Positions 33,324 to 46,505 of a DNA stretch of 64,000 nt are shown piece after piece. The position numbers and the translations under genes were made by a program. Where the stretch lies: the NCBI GenBank assembly GCA_964036665.1, contig OZ038529.1, forward strand, positions 12,346,060-12,410,059, in the 5' to 3' direction. Under the pieces are notes generated by a model that worked only from the letters and a program-made list of their open reading frames with translations, was not told the DNA's origin and did no database searches. How positions within the stretch are numbered: position 1 is the stretch's first letter; each line of letters starts with the position of its first letter. Source of the stretch: Gordius sp. MW1. Its lineage: Eukaryota > Nematomorpha > Gordioida > Gordea > Gordiidae.

Positions 33324-34580
33324 ACAAAATTGAGCATTAAAACTAATTAGAAGTTTAGATATTATGTATGCTTTAAACCGTTCATATTAGAAATAACAAG
33401 CATTAAAAGTAATACAATTAATTTTGAAGTAGTATTACAAACACACATTTTTTATAAAACAACCTGCCCCCTCTCAGTGTTAAACTTTCATTAATTTAAA
33501 GTTTTAAGATGCAGTATAATTTTTTAATCTTGGTTTTGTAAGAAGTATAGTAGTAGTACATAAAACCAATGTGATTGGGAAAGGAGACACTAAGTCTGGG
33601 GCCATTTCGGGATATTAAATATAGAAGTATTATTTTAAGATAAATTAAAACCTAGGTGAAAAATGATTTTTTGTGTGAATCTCTTCTATATTTGATTTAC
33701 CACCAAGTAATATTTTAATCCATTGGTTTTCTCGATAGACACCTCCAAAAAGGGGCAAAACACTCATTTTCGCAACTTTGAACTCAATCATTTCAAAAAC
33801 TTGACGTATAGAAAATAAAACAAAAAATATATTCGTGTTCACCCCAAAAAACTCTATAAAAATATGTTAAATTTGTTGGCCAATGTAATTACATAATGAA
33901 CTTAACAATTAAACAGATAAGATAAACCTATTTAATTAAACAACTTATACCACAAATAACTTGTTATAAAAAATTCTGATAATTTTTAGCTATTCAATAT
34001 GAATACTTAAAAAATTTAGGTTAAATTGCATAAGATGCAAAATCATAGATAAATGTCTAACTAAACAAAATTTATTCTTAAGTTATTTTTGTTCCATTTG
34101 ATGGCATTAAGATAGTAACACGAAAACCCGTTTTTATATATGTTTTGAGAAAACCAAGGGGAACAAAAATAAAAGCATGTCCTTTGTCCATAATTTTAGA
34201 AACAAAAGAAAAATTAGGTTTAGTATGACGTCATAGTCCTTGTGTAAGAACTCAAAATTTTCTTCATTGTTGCAACTGGGATATAGTGTACCCACCCAAC
34301 CTACAAGCTTTTGAGTTAAAGACTGTCAATAGATTTTGTAATGACTTTTTTATCGGCTAAAATTAGAGAATTGGGAGGATGTCCCATTTTTATCTAGGGC
34401 CATTCCATGTCGATTCGTCAAAAAAAGACGATTTTCGATCGACCATCTCAGATAATTTTTGACTAGGGTGTAGACCTCGTTTATTAGAGTAATTTCTGAA
34501 AATTTTAGCCAGGCCAAAATCACGTCCAGGAGCATTTTATAGATTTTACTATTTTTGTCATATTTTTGAGCGTAATTGCG
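33324..34580. other. Intergenic upstream of RBM12, nothing recognised
   Basis: AT-rich. It should hold the RBM12 promoter and leader. Open frames at 33645-33842 and 34350-34535 (-) have no resemblance to known families and I do not call them. The stretch after 34430 leads into the foldback element. Confidence 0.4.
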
Positions 34581-34589
34581 TTATTCACT

Positions 34590-35530
34590 CAAATTTTGGT
34601 GCATTTTGTTCCTAAAAAAATTCTCTATCGAAATAATTTAACCAAATACCTCAAACTTTTGTGGTTAATTTTTTGTGGTCAACTTAGTAAAAAATCTTAA
34701 AAACATATTTAGCTTGTATATGAAATCACCAATTTCACAATGTGCACTCCTTTATGACCCATTATCATTTTCAATCATAAAAAGTTTGGGATCGGCTAAG
34801 AGATGGTCAAGAATTCGAAAAATTACATTTTAACCAAAAATATCTATAGATGGCGGTATAATAAATTATCACAAGAATTATGTTTTCTTTTATCAAATTG
34901 CAAATTTTTGAGAATAACTTTAATTCTAATCAAAATAAAAAATGGTCACAACTGGCAAGCAAAATTTTTTAAACACATTTCATTCTGCATAAATTTTTTA
35001 TTTTTAACATGGATTATTATTAGTACAAAAATAAAAATATATGAGCAACTTTGCATCATATTAGTATTTTTTTTCAACCTCACATTAATTTTAGCCTACC
35101 TCGATATCATTTAAGTTAATATTCAATCTAATTTTCAAACTCGGATAATTGCACATTGCGTAGAAAAAAAGATCAAAATTTAAGTTTAATTTTATTCCAA
35201 TATTATTTATTTACCAAATTTTCTTTTAAATTTGCAATTCGATAAAAAACAAACATCATAATATGTTCTTGTGATAATTGATTATACCGCCATCTATAAA
35301 TATTTTTGGTGAAAATGCAAATTTTTGACCATCTCATAGCTGATCCCTAACTTCTCATGATTGAAATATGATAATGGGTCATAAAGGAGTAGTGCACATT
35401 GTGAAATTGGTGATTTCATATACAGGGTAAATGTTTTTAATTTTCACTAATTTGACCACAAAAAATTAACCGCAAAATTTTAGATTTTTGGTTAAATTTT
35501 AACGATGGACAGTATTTTTAGCAACAAAAT
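34590..35530. repeat. Foldback element with arms of about 330 bp
   Basis: The left arm carries, in order, ACCACAAAAATTAACC-type, GAAATCACCAATTTCACAAT, GTGCACTCCTTTATGACC, AGATGGCGGTATAAT and TTATCACAAGAA. The right arm carries the reverse complement of the same in inverse order (TGATAATTGATTATACCGCC, GGTCATAAAGGAGTAGTGCA, ATTGTGAAATTGGTGATTTC, TTGACCACAAAAAATTAACC). The loop is near 34950-35200. Arms are diverged. The 103-codon open frame at 34803-35114 spans arm and loop and is not called. Confidence 0.7.
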
Positions 35531-35963
35531 TGGATATTTGACAACTTTGTCCATAATTTGTAATCTAAACCATAAACCTCGGATTAGATGAGCTAGTAAA
35601 AGACTTCTCAATTTCCAACTACTAAGAATTGGAACGAGGGTAAACTCTATAAATTTTTTAATATACGGGTCAGAACTTAAGACTTTATCATTAAATAAAA
35701 CTCTTAACTAACGAAGTTATAGGCGTGTAAGTATGGAACATGGGAATGAACCTAGTTAGAACCAAATTTTTATTAGCGCTGATTTTTTGTTGTATTATTA
35801 TTCCGATTTTTTACAACGTCAATTATATCAGGGTTCAACATGCCGAATTTTAGGCTTATATTTGCCGAAAGCATTAATAGTCTGTTACCATCTGAAGATG
35901 GCTGCAAAAACGCACCAAATTCTTGTTTAGGCCTTGGTAAATCAGAATATTAAGTGTTTAAAC

Positions 35964-36168
35964 TAGTGCTGTAAATACGGCTGGGTTTTGTTTGGTCGAC
36001 CTTTGGTTTTAGTTAACTAAACATAAGGCGACCATAAGTTTACCTAAAAAACTTCTGGCCTGTTTATGCGACTAAGAAAAATAGACCAAAAAATCTAGTC
36101 TGTTTATGTTTTTAGTCAACTAAAACCGAAGATCGGCCAAACAAAACCTAGCCGTTTTTATAACATTA
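35964..36168. mobile_element. hAT MITE with TTTTGTTTGG/TTTAGTYAACTAAA structure
   Basis: The ends TAGTGCTGTAAATACGGC and (reverse complement) TAATGTTATAAAAACGGC continue into TAGGTTTTGTTTGGCCGA-like sequence on both sides. GTTTAAAC (35956-35963) and GTTAAAAC (36169-36176) flank it with one mismatch. It is 205 bp, non-coding, with palindromic iterations of TTTAGTTAACTAAAC and CTAAAAACATAAACAGAC-like words. Confidence 0.75.
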
Positions 36169-36179
36169 GTTAAAACAGA

Positions 36180-38140
36180 TAATAATGGCTTTTTTGGCGT
36201 GATAAACGAAGAAGTGGACCAGTTAGAAAGATCATAAATAGGGATATTTGCAAGCACTGCTTGCTGTGGATGACGCTTAAACGCAACAATATGCATAAAA
36301 ATTAAATATGACACGACAAGGTGTTTACATGCCGACCGCTACCTGAGGATTGGAGTGCTCTATCTGCACAAAACTCCAAACTGAGATAATTGAGTTTAAT
36401 GTTTGAGATGCTATAAAATCTAAACTTATTATTCTTATGATTTCAAATTAGTTTGATAGTGTAGACTATTAGCATCTGTAATAAATTAGTCCAAAATTTG
36501 GATTTTATGGGTTTTTTTTCAATAAAAAAATGGATTTTTTTAATTTAGATAGAGCAAAGTTCTAATTTTTTTGCGATTTTATTTAGCTACTTTGCTCAAT
36601 GTGCATTTTTAACAGCAAGTTTTACGATTTTGTAGACATTAAAATAAAATATTGACTTATAACCTTAAATATTAAAATAAATATGAGATTATAAAACTAG
36701 TTATTTATTATTATGATAATATTACTCCAATAACTTAAATTTTTTGCTAGTCAAGGTAATTTGGGGTTATGTACGCGGCAAAATTTATCAAAATAAAAAC
36801 TTATGAGGTGATAATGTATTTAATTAAATTTCTAATACAATCACGATTAATATCCTTAATTAGGCTCTAAAATCCTAATCAGGGTCAATTTGTACAGGGT
36901 TTAATATTCTTTTTCTTACATATAAATGCTAACCCTTTGAAAGGCATTAATTATACCAAGCTAAATTCATGTTAGTGTTAGACAATTTATTAATTATTAT
37001 ATTCAACATTACTAGTATACAACTCGTATAGTATTTTTTGCTTTAATGTGGCTTCAAAGTATTTTTTATCTGTATTGTTTCTTTTGTTAAGAGATTCGAC
37101 TCTGGGAATAGAATTAATGTGTTCTTGGCATAATTTCGATCATTGAAAGTTAGGAATTTCTTGATTTTTTTTTCTCTTTTCGGCGACAAACATATTCCAG
37201 TATTTTGGTGATTATATTTAAAAAATACGAGATTTTTTGTTGCTTATATCCAGGGTTTGTAAAAAATAAGATTTGCAAACTCCTATTCTGACATTTTTAG
37301 TTCAAAATAATATTGGAATGCATTTGTATTCCGAAAAAATAATTGCCTTCTTTGACTCGGCTGACAATTTGTTGAATCACGGATCCCCCAGAAGCTTTCA
37401 GCAATTTCCATCTGTTCTTGATCATTTCTTTTTTGTGGCAATCTAAATCTGCAATTAAAATCCTTAATATTTTCTTTCTGAACGCTTCTTTTTTTCATAC
37501 TTTTCTTTAATGATGACATACTCTTCATTTTTCCCTTAAATATTTTCTTTTCGAGCCATAGTTTCATTCATTGATTTTGTCGTGCAACGCTCATTATCAA
37601 TTTCTTAATTTAGACCTTTAAACCCATTGTAAAGGTTATGGTCATATTTTCTTTTTAATAATTTTACTTATCTTCATCCTTAATAGTTCTTATTTTACCA
37701 ATGTTTGACATACAACAATGTGAAAAGTAATTGTAGATATTAAATTCGAATCAAAATTTAAAAGCAGACGATCGCGTGATTAAATGAGCACTTGCGATTG
37801 GGTTGCAGATAGCGCAAACCAATTCTAAAAAATATTGACATTCGCGATTTAAGCAAAATAAGAGCCTTTAGCGAAACTAAAAAAAAATTTCCACAATTTA
37901 ATAAGTGTATGATAGGATATATAAAAATCTAATAGCACTTTTACTTTAAAATTTTTAAAAATTGCAGTTAGAGCACTACAATTTTCAGGTAGCGATACGT
38001 GTGCAAGCCATGATGATCATACTTATGGAAAATCAATTATGCAGGAAATGGATGGAAGGCAGCGGAAAAATGGTGCTAGCAAGTTTCATTTTTATTTGAA
38101 TTTTGGCTGTAGATAATAATGGGGTATTTTTTAAAAATAA
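36180..38140. other. Intergenic, no gene recognised
   Basis: An open frame at 37283-37567 (-) of 94 codons is Lys/Ser-rich and matches nothing I know. The rest has no clear repeats. Confidence 0.35.
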
Positions 38141-38149
38141 AAGATCATT

Positions 38150-38480
38150 GGCAACTCCAAGCGAGAGATTAACTTGAGCTGTAAGACCAAATCGCCATGG
38201 TCAAGAGACAATGCTCTCTTTTTTGTGAAACCACAAGGATATGATCTATTATGCTAATTAAGGATAAAGGGTTAATACTGAACGTATTCAGCAAATGAGA
38301 AATTATATTCAAGCTGTATGTAAAACACGTTCACAAATTTAAAAAAAACCAGTGATTCTACTTCATGATACTGCACAAAACTGTTCACACAAAAACGTAG
38401 GCCTTTAACTGGAAAATATTTTCGCATACTTTTTACACACAAAACTTGACTCCGTCCGATTACTACTTACATTGATTAGC
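38150..38480 (+). pseudogene. Degenerate mariner-like transposase fragment
   Basis: Translating around stops gives TERIQQMRNYIQAVCKTRS, then PVILLHDTAQNCSHKN and a DSVRLLLTLI-type stretch. These match the block around the second catalytic aspartate of Tc1/mariner transposases (x-LLLHDNARPHT-x). It is decayed by stops and small shifts and neither terminal repeat is found. This is a motif-level call. Confidence 0.5.
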
Positions 38481-38499
38481 ATACTAACGAGCAGCGCTC

Positions 38500-39709
38500 C
38501 ACTTCTCACAAAAATTTATAAATTTGGCTTGATGACTAGTTTTCAGGTAAACCATATTTTTTTTTATATAAATTTACAAATTGCCATACAGCTAAAACAT
38601 GTTTAGCGGTGGACTATATTTTTGATAAGTTTTCATCCTCATTAAGGCAAAATACGAGCGTTTTCGATCATAAAATTCCGGTTTCATATTTACACACATG
38701 TTGGCCTACTAATAAAGTTAGCCCTTTTTATTCCCTAAATAAGGTCTGCAGGTCAGCGACAATTATTTCGACCGTAAATTTTAAACGAGAGTTGCGAAGA
38801 CTTGCCACCATGTTCAGAAGGTGCCGAACGAAGAAATAGTGTTAGCTCGAACAATAGTATAAAGCAAGCTTTATATATTTAATATATTATAGGAGAATTT
38901 TAAGGGTCATCGATAAGCTGGGACTCCTTAATAAGACCTTTATATTAAAAGCCTTTTATCCTAAAATTGTATTAGGAAACACTACTGATGATACATTAGG
39001 TAGCGAAAAAGGACAAGATTATATATTCATTGCAAAATTTACTAAAATTGTATGTGACAATAAATACTAATTCCAATATTAATACACCCTCTTAATAGAG
39101 GAAGGATTTAAACTCCATTTTCATGTCTTACCTATATTCTAAACGCTATGACTTTATTTTAGAAAATTTATTCAGAGGCTTTTAAAATCTAAAACATACA
39201 TTGAAAATTAAATTTCTCTCTTTTATACTGTTGATGTTGGACTTACAAAAATCTAATACAAATATAGACGTAAACTCCCTTTATTTTTTTATTTGCTTTC
39301 CAAAAACTGTTATTATAGTGCTAAATGTATATAGCAAGCTACAATGTCTGCTGCAGAACCTTTTTACTAGCTTAATTTATAAATGCGATGTTGAATAAAT
39401 TAATAAAAATAACTTAGTAATCAGAACAAGCTACAAGTAAATAGCAGTGACTCTGAGCATAAATGAAATTATGAACGAGTTAGTAATAGAATTTAAAAAA
39501 ACCCGGGTAGCTCCCAGAATTAATCAAACACTTGGACCCACCAAAATGCCTGTCTATCAATTCAAGGAGCCAAATTATAATCGAAACGGAAAAAGAAAAC
39601 CAAAAACGAGCCCATAAATTGCATAGCAATTAATACTTTGCATATATTAACTAAGGTATAAACTTGTTATCAAGAGTAAACCCATCAAGACATCGTTAAA
39701 AAATCATAT
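38500..39709. other. Intergenic, with one dispersed motif
   Basis: No gene is recognised; frames 38609-38839 and 39201-39398 (+) have no family resemblance. GAGCCCATAAATTGCATAGC at 39608 is another copy of the dispersed motif. Confidence 0.4.
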
Positions 39710-39717
39710 GCAAAAAT

Positions 39718-40422
39718 TAGAGCTGTTAAAGGAACTATTTACAAGTTCCTTTTGCCAATTTCAATTTACATTAAAATTTTTTAAATTAATTTATAATTTA
39801 AATATTATTTAGTATTTTATTCACGGTAGTCTTTGTTAAATAAATTTTTCGACTTATGGTAATTTTTATAGTCATTTCCTTTAATTGGTTTTTAATTTTT
39901 ATCATATTCCTAGTCCTAAATCTCAACAGGCTGGACCTAGTTTATCAGAAATGGATTTTTTTGAATTAAAAAATGATGAAAAAAATGAATCAATTGAACG
40001 TTTTTTGCTTTCTAATAACCGGAATTTAAGTCTTTTAGACAGTTTCCCCATTTAAAAAACTATTTATTAAATATAATACGCCATTACCATCAAGTGTCCC
40101 CGTGGAAAGATTATTTAGCCTGGGCAAAATTTTATTTGGAGACAAGCTAACATGTCTTTTAGATGACAACTTTGAAAATAATATTTTGTTAAAATTAAAT
40201 AAACATTTATTACCTGATGATTTTTATAAATTGTAATATATAATATATTGGTTTTACGAATTAATAAATTAAAAACAAAATTAAAAAAGGAACTTCAAAG
40301 GAACTGAACTGGAACTAGTTCCTTTTTAAAATGAGGAACTAGGAACTGGAACTAGTTCCATTTTAGGCAAAGGAACTGGAACTTGACAAGTTCCTTTTTA
40401 AAAGGAACTTTTAACAGCTCTA
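39718..40422 (+). mobile_element. hAT deletion derivative with GGAACT/AGTTCC arrays
   Basis: The ends TAGAGCTGTTAAAGGAACT and (reverse complement) TAGAGCTGTTAAAAGTTCC are near identical. GCAAAAAT flanks both sides (39710-39717 and 40423-40430), a perfect 8-bp duplication. The right subterminal region (about 40290-40410) has many GGAACT / AGTTCC units; the left has few. The inside of 40068-40236 encodes NTPLPSSVPVERLFSLGKIL followed by FGDKLT and LLDDNFENNILLKLNKHLLP, the C-terminal hAT dimerisation region, up to a stop at 40236. At 705 bp it is non-autonomous. Confidence 0.92.
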
Positions 40423-40430
40423 GCAAAAAT

Positions 40431-41000
40431 ACACCAGTCTAAAAACTTACATACTAAAAGGCTTTAGTATTTTTAGAATAAATATCAAAATCTATGACTT
40501 TATTAACCCTTTTCAAGAATTATGTATTCTATATTTGCTTATTAAATGTCTTCTGTTTCTAGTAAAAGAACAGTATTTAATATTTATTTAAGCGTAAAAA
40601 TGTGACTTAGTTTTCAAACCTCTTACCAAAAAAATAAACAATTATGTTTTTAATCTATAAGGCTTGATCCATGGGTAAATATCATCAGTCACATATAGTA
40701 AAATATACATTCAATGTCTAATAAATCATAAGATAGGTAGGTGGATTAATTAAGCAGAAAAGAAATTACACACTTTCTGATTTATAAAGGTGTTTTTGAG
40801 CAAAAAGTTATTGGCTAGGTGTTTTTGAGTAAAAAGCTCAAGAAATCTATTTTACCCAAAATGGCATGAGTAGATGAGAGGGGGGGGGGGGGGGATTCAA
40901 AAATTCTTATATTTAACAGATAAAAAAATTATCATTTTGCCCTTCCCACTATCCCCCATCAAACCCTGGCCACACCTATGTCTCCTTATGATACTAATGG
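40431..41000. other. Intergenic with a G-run repeat fragment
   Basis: A G run near 40877 followed by ATTCAAAAATTC, and later CCCCCATCAAACCCTGGCCACACCTATG near 40950 (given here as CATCAAACCCTGGC), resemble the ends of the poly-G/C GGGCGTAG family. It is degenerate. No gene is seen. Confidence 0.4.
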
Positions 41001-44000
41001 ATTTGCTGGACCAATATATTTATGCTTGCTGTTGTTTTATCTGGAGAAGCTGATATCTAATCTTGTTGATAAAGTTAAAGATTTACATACTGAACTGTTA
41101 GCATTATTGTTATATATGTATTATGTAGATTAGAAATGGCAGATTCTATCGAGACAATTAAAGTTACAAAAATTTTCAGAAAACTTTTGTTAAATTTTTT
41201 TTAATCGAAAGTATATTTGTGCAATTTATATTTTGGTATATATTTAAGACTTACACTACTGTCTGTCATTTGAAATCTCCAATATTTAATGTATAATTAA
41301 ATTTTGTCATCATGGCCGATTCCTCCAGATTTTTAGTGAAAATGCATTAGCTGATTTGGACCAACAACTTTATTTTTATGAAAATTAGCACTATAACCCT
41401 TCACCAATTTATGATCATAACAAATCAAAAAAGGGAATAACTCTAGGCAATAATGTAATATTTTTTAAATCATCGCCTATAATTTACATTAGAATAATCT
41501 TAGGGTAAATAAACCGTGAAGTCATAAATATTTATCACACTCAAGGGCAGATATGTCTCTTTGTTGACAAGACTCTTTTTGAGAACCCTGCAAACTTTAC
41601 TAAAATAAATTATTTTCTTGCAATAATTCATCGTTTCTAATCTAATATATCATAAAAATATAACTAAAAATCCATTTTTAGCTCATTTGTTACAAAAAAG
41701 TCATATTTACTGATCATTGCTGTATTCCCCTACCCTACCCCCCTTGCGCCAATAAGCTTCAATTTATTAGCCGTGGGCTTTTTTCGCCGCAAGATGGTGC
41801 AAGTCCCTATAAATAGCGAGATCTTCACGCGCAAGCAATGCGGCCTCGTGGGATGATTTTAGTTTTGATGATGGTTCAATAAGAAAAACATTTAGATAAA
41901 TAAATGGAATATAGATTTTGCAATTTGCTCCAAATTTAGTATTAATTTATTGTATTTTTATAGAGTATCTACTTGAATTTTTTTTTATTTAAATCTCACC
42001 TAAATGAAAAAGGTGCATGATCCAATCATAACCAACCTAACCATATGTTTGTTAAATGGTACATAACCATTTTTAATTTAAAAAAGGTCATGATTAATTG
42101 TATTACACACTCTTCAAATTAAGCATAAGTTTTTATACTTGTCTAATAGCTTTTTTCATATTCTTATTTTGAAAGGATATTGATGCACTATGAATTTTAT
42201 TAACTTATGTCCATATAAAAAGTATTAAAATTTTTGTAAGAGTATGATTAGCACTTTGACAAAGATTAAATTTGTTCATCAATTGATTAAGTTTAAAATC
42301 ATAATTATACAAACCAAAAAATTGTGCTAACATAGTGCGTGCCATCTAGGTATTTTGAACCATGGATATTGCTGGTTAACAAGCTACCAAACTTATAACT
42401 GTAGTTGCTCAGGATTAAAATTTTTATAACTTTTTTTTAGATGATTGAACATTCATAATCATTAAAATTGCTAAATACCAACTACATTTGTTTATCAGAA
42501 TACTTATTATTAATTCTGTGATAATTAAAATAAATAATTTTATGACAAACAGGAATAATTTTTTAATGTAATGGAACAACGCACGAGCCAATAAGTAATC
42601 ACTGCAGAAAAAAAATAAACTGAAATTTGTTCTTTAATTAGATTTTTTAACAAACATTACAATTCTGATTAGTTTTAAACGTTAAGTACTAGAAAAGGTT
42701 ATATATCATATCGAGGCTTGTCCAAAGTTAACACCGTTTCAATATATATATATTGTAAATTTATTAAATAAACAGGCAATAGTCAGACAAACAAGAATTT
42801 AAATTAAGTTTGGTAAAAATAAAATAAAAAAGGATCTATAGAAAATTATTAATCCCCCTCTAAGTTTTATCAAAGCTTATAATCAAATTTAAATCTTTGA
42901 GCCTTAAAAGATGAAAATCCCACAGAAGTTGCAGGTTTATCCAGTTTTCATCTAATATTTCTACAAATGTAATACTGAAAAACAAAAATTTTGGTATTTA
43001 TTAACCTGTGAGGATAGTTAAAAACTTAAATATTTAACTCAAAGACTAATGGATCTTGCATTTTGAATAAACTTATTTTTATTAAGAACTAAGCTAGGTC
43101 AAAATATCATAGGTTTTAGTCAATTTCTGATCGATCTTTGCATCATAGGGTTCTGTTCACCCCAGTTGCCATTTTTTAGCATACATATATTTGATTAGGT
43201 TGATGTTAAAAAACAATTATTTGAATGGATTTCTGACTCAAATGCCTGAACTTAAATATAATGCTGACCTAGTGGAAAAAAACACCTTTTGTTAATAAGC
43301 TGCTATCATGAAGTCTGAATATTGATTGCTTAAAATAATCTCGTTTAGAAAGCTATATTTGTGTTTAAGAAATATATAAAAATTCTCATAACATACTGCT
43401 TATAATAACATTATTCAAGTGAGGATGAGAATATTTTGACTAATAAACATAATAGAAGAAGACATTAATTTCAGTGAGAAGAAGCGTTAGCAAAATACTT
43501 GAATTTGAAATAATTTATTTTAAACTATAAAAAGGGGAACTTGAGATGTAGCAGTTTTTGGATGGAAATTAAAGAGGGAATCTCTCCAAATGAGTATGCC
43601 TTTTGCCCAATAATGCAAGATAAATTTTTTATAGAATTTCTCTTTCATTAGGTCATCATAAACTATTTTGTGAAAATTGCCCCAAGAAATATTGATCACT
43701 TTTCTAATATCTCTATTTTTGTATGTGCAAATGTTTAAGAAATTATATTTTCAGACATTTTAAAATTCTTAGACTAAAAAATCATATTTGTTTTTACTTA
43801 TTTTTTAAAAGGCTTGAAAACACTTGGGAATATTTTATAAACATATATTTAGTTTGTTGTTTTATTAATAATGGCTAACAATTCAGAAAAGTAAAAAATA
43901 TGCTCCACAAATACTATTGTAGGTTAAATATGTTTATAACTATTTTTAAAAAGCTTAGATTTTGGTAAAGCATAATGGATAAAATGAATATTTTCCCTAC

Positions 44001-46505
44001 TTATGTAAATGATGACAGTAGATTCATCCTAGTTTATGCTACTTGCTTTACAACTCATATACTAACCATAAAGTATAAAAAAGGTCACAAAAATAAGGTG
44101 AACAAATCTTACTTAAATTCATCAAATTTATTAGTAAACTGTTAAGGAATCTTGTTGTTTGTTTTTGTTCTTTAAATACAAAGATAGACAACTTATAATC
44201 TCAAAAACACTTGTGATGAAATAATTACTTTTCAGTGATTTCAAAATTCTTAATAATGAAAAATCATGTCTTTTATATTTCCCATTGAAACACTTTATGG
44301 TAAGCTGATAATTTATAAGATGGTTAGCATCTTATTTTATTTCACAAAATTTAAATCAAGCTGTTTTTAATAATAAGTTACCATCAAAATCTAACACCTT
44401 TTTGATATTATATTTAAAAAGTATTAGTAGAAAATGTACTTTATGTTACTTGCTGATTTTTGCAAATTAAATTTACTCTGATATATAACTTTTAACAAGA
44501 TATTCTAATCATTTGAAAACAAATATTTACAAAGCTCATCTGGCAGTTTACAATACTAATTAAATGAAATGCTTAAGGTAGATAGCTTAAATTATTTTAA
44601 AATTTATAATAAATAGGCAATACCATACAGGTATTTAAAAAATCCAATAAATAATAAATGTAAACAAGAGTATAATTAATTTTACTGTAAAACATGGACA
44701 TGCAATACTCTGTGGGAATTTTAGATATAGATTAAGTCTCAAGCAATTTGAATATCATAAATTTAGAGATGATTAGTAGAAGTATATAGAGGTGCCTATC
44801 TTTGACATGTAAGAACTATCGCATAGTAATGATCTTTGTTATGAATAAACTTAATATTTATTATGCCAGACAAGGTATTTTAAAATAATATATTTAATTT
44901 GATATAAGGCCTTATATAATAAATTCTATCTCTCATAAATTTAACCATTGATATTACCTTGAAAATTCAACGTTAACACAGTTGTTGATTAGAACAAATG
45001 ATAACAAAAAATATATGGACGTGTTAAGCAGCTCCCTATCTGAATTAAACCCAGTCAAATTTGCTTGAAACCACTTGGAAAATGAGATTAAATTGTATAT
45101 AAACGGATTTCGCAAAACGACAAATTGTAAAGAATTCAAAATGGCGAATGGATTTGTGGAATAATATAAAACTAGACACAGAATTAACATTGATAAAATA
45201 AATTAAATTTTAATAATTTATTTAAATCACAAGCCTTAAAAATTATTGAAACACTGACAAACGTATTTCATGCCACCCATTAAAATTGTAAATTTTTTTC
45301 ATTAGACAGGAAATCTACAGCAATTTATAAATGATAACACTTCATGTATCGGAATTTTTTCATATTATAATGAGTAGTTTTTATGATCTTTACACAGAAA
45401 TATCTTAATTATTTATAATTATATAAAGTTTGAATTTATAAATTTAATCTTTTTTTAAATTATAATTTTTAAAATTAACAAAATTAACCCCAGGTTTTTT
45501 TTACAGTACATTGCCTTATAATATGTTTAACAAGCTATTATCAAATATTTTGTTGCATAGATTTCTCATATGTTGTCACTGTGTGTAGTCTAATGAAAAG
45601 TTATTTCTTCAATTAAGGCTTAGTTCTATAGAAAGCTTAATCCGAGTCTCTTGTTGTAGGAATATTCAAGCGGTCAAAAGGCTATGAATAATCTTTGAGA
45701 TTGACAATTTTTAACAAGGAAAAATGCTTGGTGTGCCGCTAGGTTAAAAAACCCTTCATAACAGAGAGTCTACGACTAGTTTAATTTAGCAGTTTATGGG
45801 TTTAATGCTCTCGATTGGATATCTGGATAAGTGTTAAAAAAAGAAAAATTACCTTTTATGGGAAAAATCCTGGTTGTCGGTGAATGTTTTAGGAGAGGCA
45901 TATTTTGGTTATTGTTCGATTTACGATGAATTATATTTTTTCGAGGTATTATTGTGCGAAAAAACGTTTAACGAAGCGTGGGTATAACCATTGCCAAAGT
46001 GCTTATATTTGAGATCAAATTAGATTTCTATACCAAGCTCTCAATATCGCGCTTAATATTTAACCAAATAGAAGCAGGCTTAGTGGGTCGGCTCATTGAA
46101 GACTGTTACTAATTAATAGTATGCTCGTGGAATTGTAACTAAAGAAATGCGGAGTATTTTGGGAAATGTTTAAATGCCTCACGGTGGATGTGGAATCGAT
46201 CTAACCAATTTTGGCAATTAGTGATGGGTCTGGGGTGACTGGAGAAATTCGAACTGCAAAGCTTTTTCACACTTTTTGTTTCAAACCATAATTGTGTGAA
46301 TTTCCACAGCTCTATTTATAATCAGCCTTTTAATACGTTTCCCCAATTTGACGTGAACAGATCCCATAATTATATACCGAATTTTCCCATCTGAATATAA
46401 AGGTGGGATGAGTCATACTAACAAGAAATTGATTGTCGTTTGAAGATGCCGCTTTTTTAAGTAACCGCGCTTATGACATTTGAAAATCGAATCTTCTATA
46501 AAGAT
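41000..46505. other. Large stretch without recognisable gene or element
   Basis: 5.5 kb of AT-rich sequence in which I find no family-like open frame, no terminal repeats and no homopolymer-rich element. A C-rich spot near 41728 is followed by CCCTATAAATAGCG at about 41806, a good TATA-box match. Two weakly similar blocks near 43735 and 44225 share TTTTCAG, AAAATTCTTA and AAAAATCAT in order. The frame 44954-45190 (-) is not recognised. Confidence 0.35.
41808..41819 (+). promoter_or_regulatory. Possible TATA-box promoter
   Basis: CCTATAAATAGC matches the strong animal TATA consensus TATAAATAG and sits in a local GC-richer patch (CGCCGCAAGATGG upstream, CGCGCAAGCAATGCGGCCTC downstream). No transcript can be recognised downstream, so this is only a candidate. 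Confidence 0.3.

Noticed and set aside
34803-35114. 103-codon hydrophobic open frame
   Set aside because: It spans one arm and the loop of a foldback element and has biased AT-driven composition.
37283-37567. 94-codon Lys/Ser-rich open frame on the minus strand
   Set aside because: No recognisable motif and no splice or neighbour context to support it; composition alone is not evidence.
44954-45190. 78-codon minus-strand open frame
   Set aside because: No family resemblance and no supporting signals; its hydrophobic character follows from AT-rich codons.
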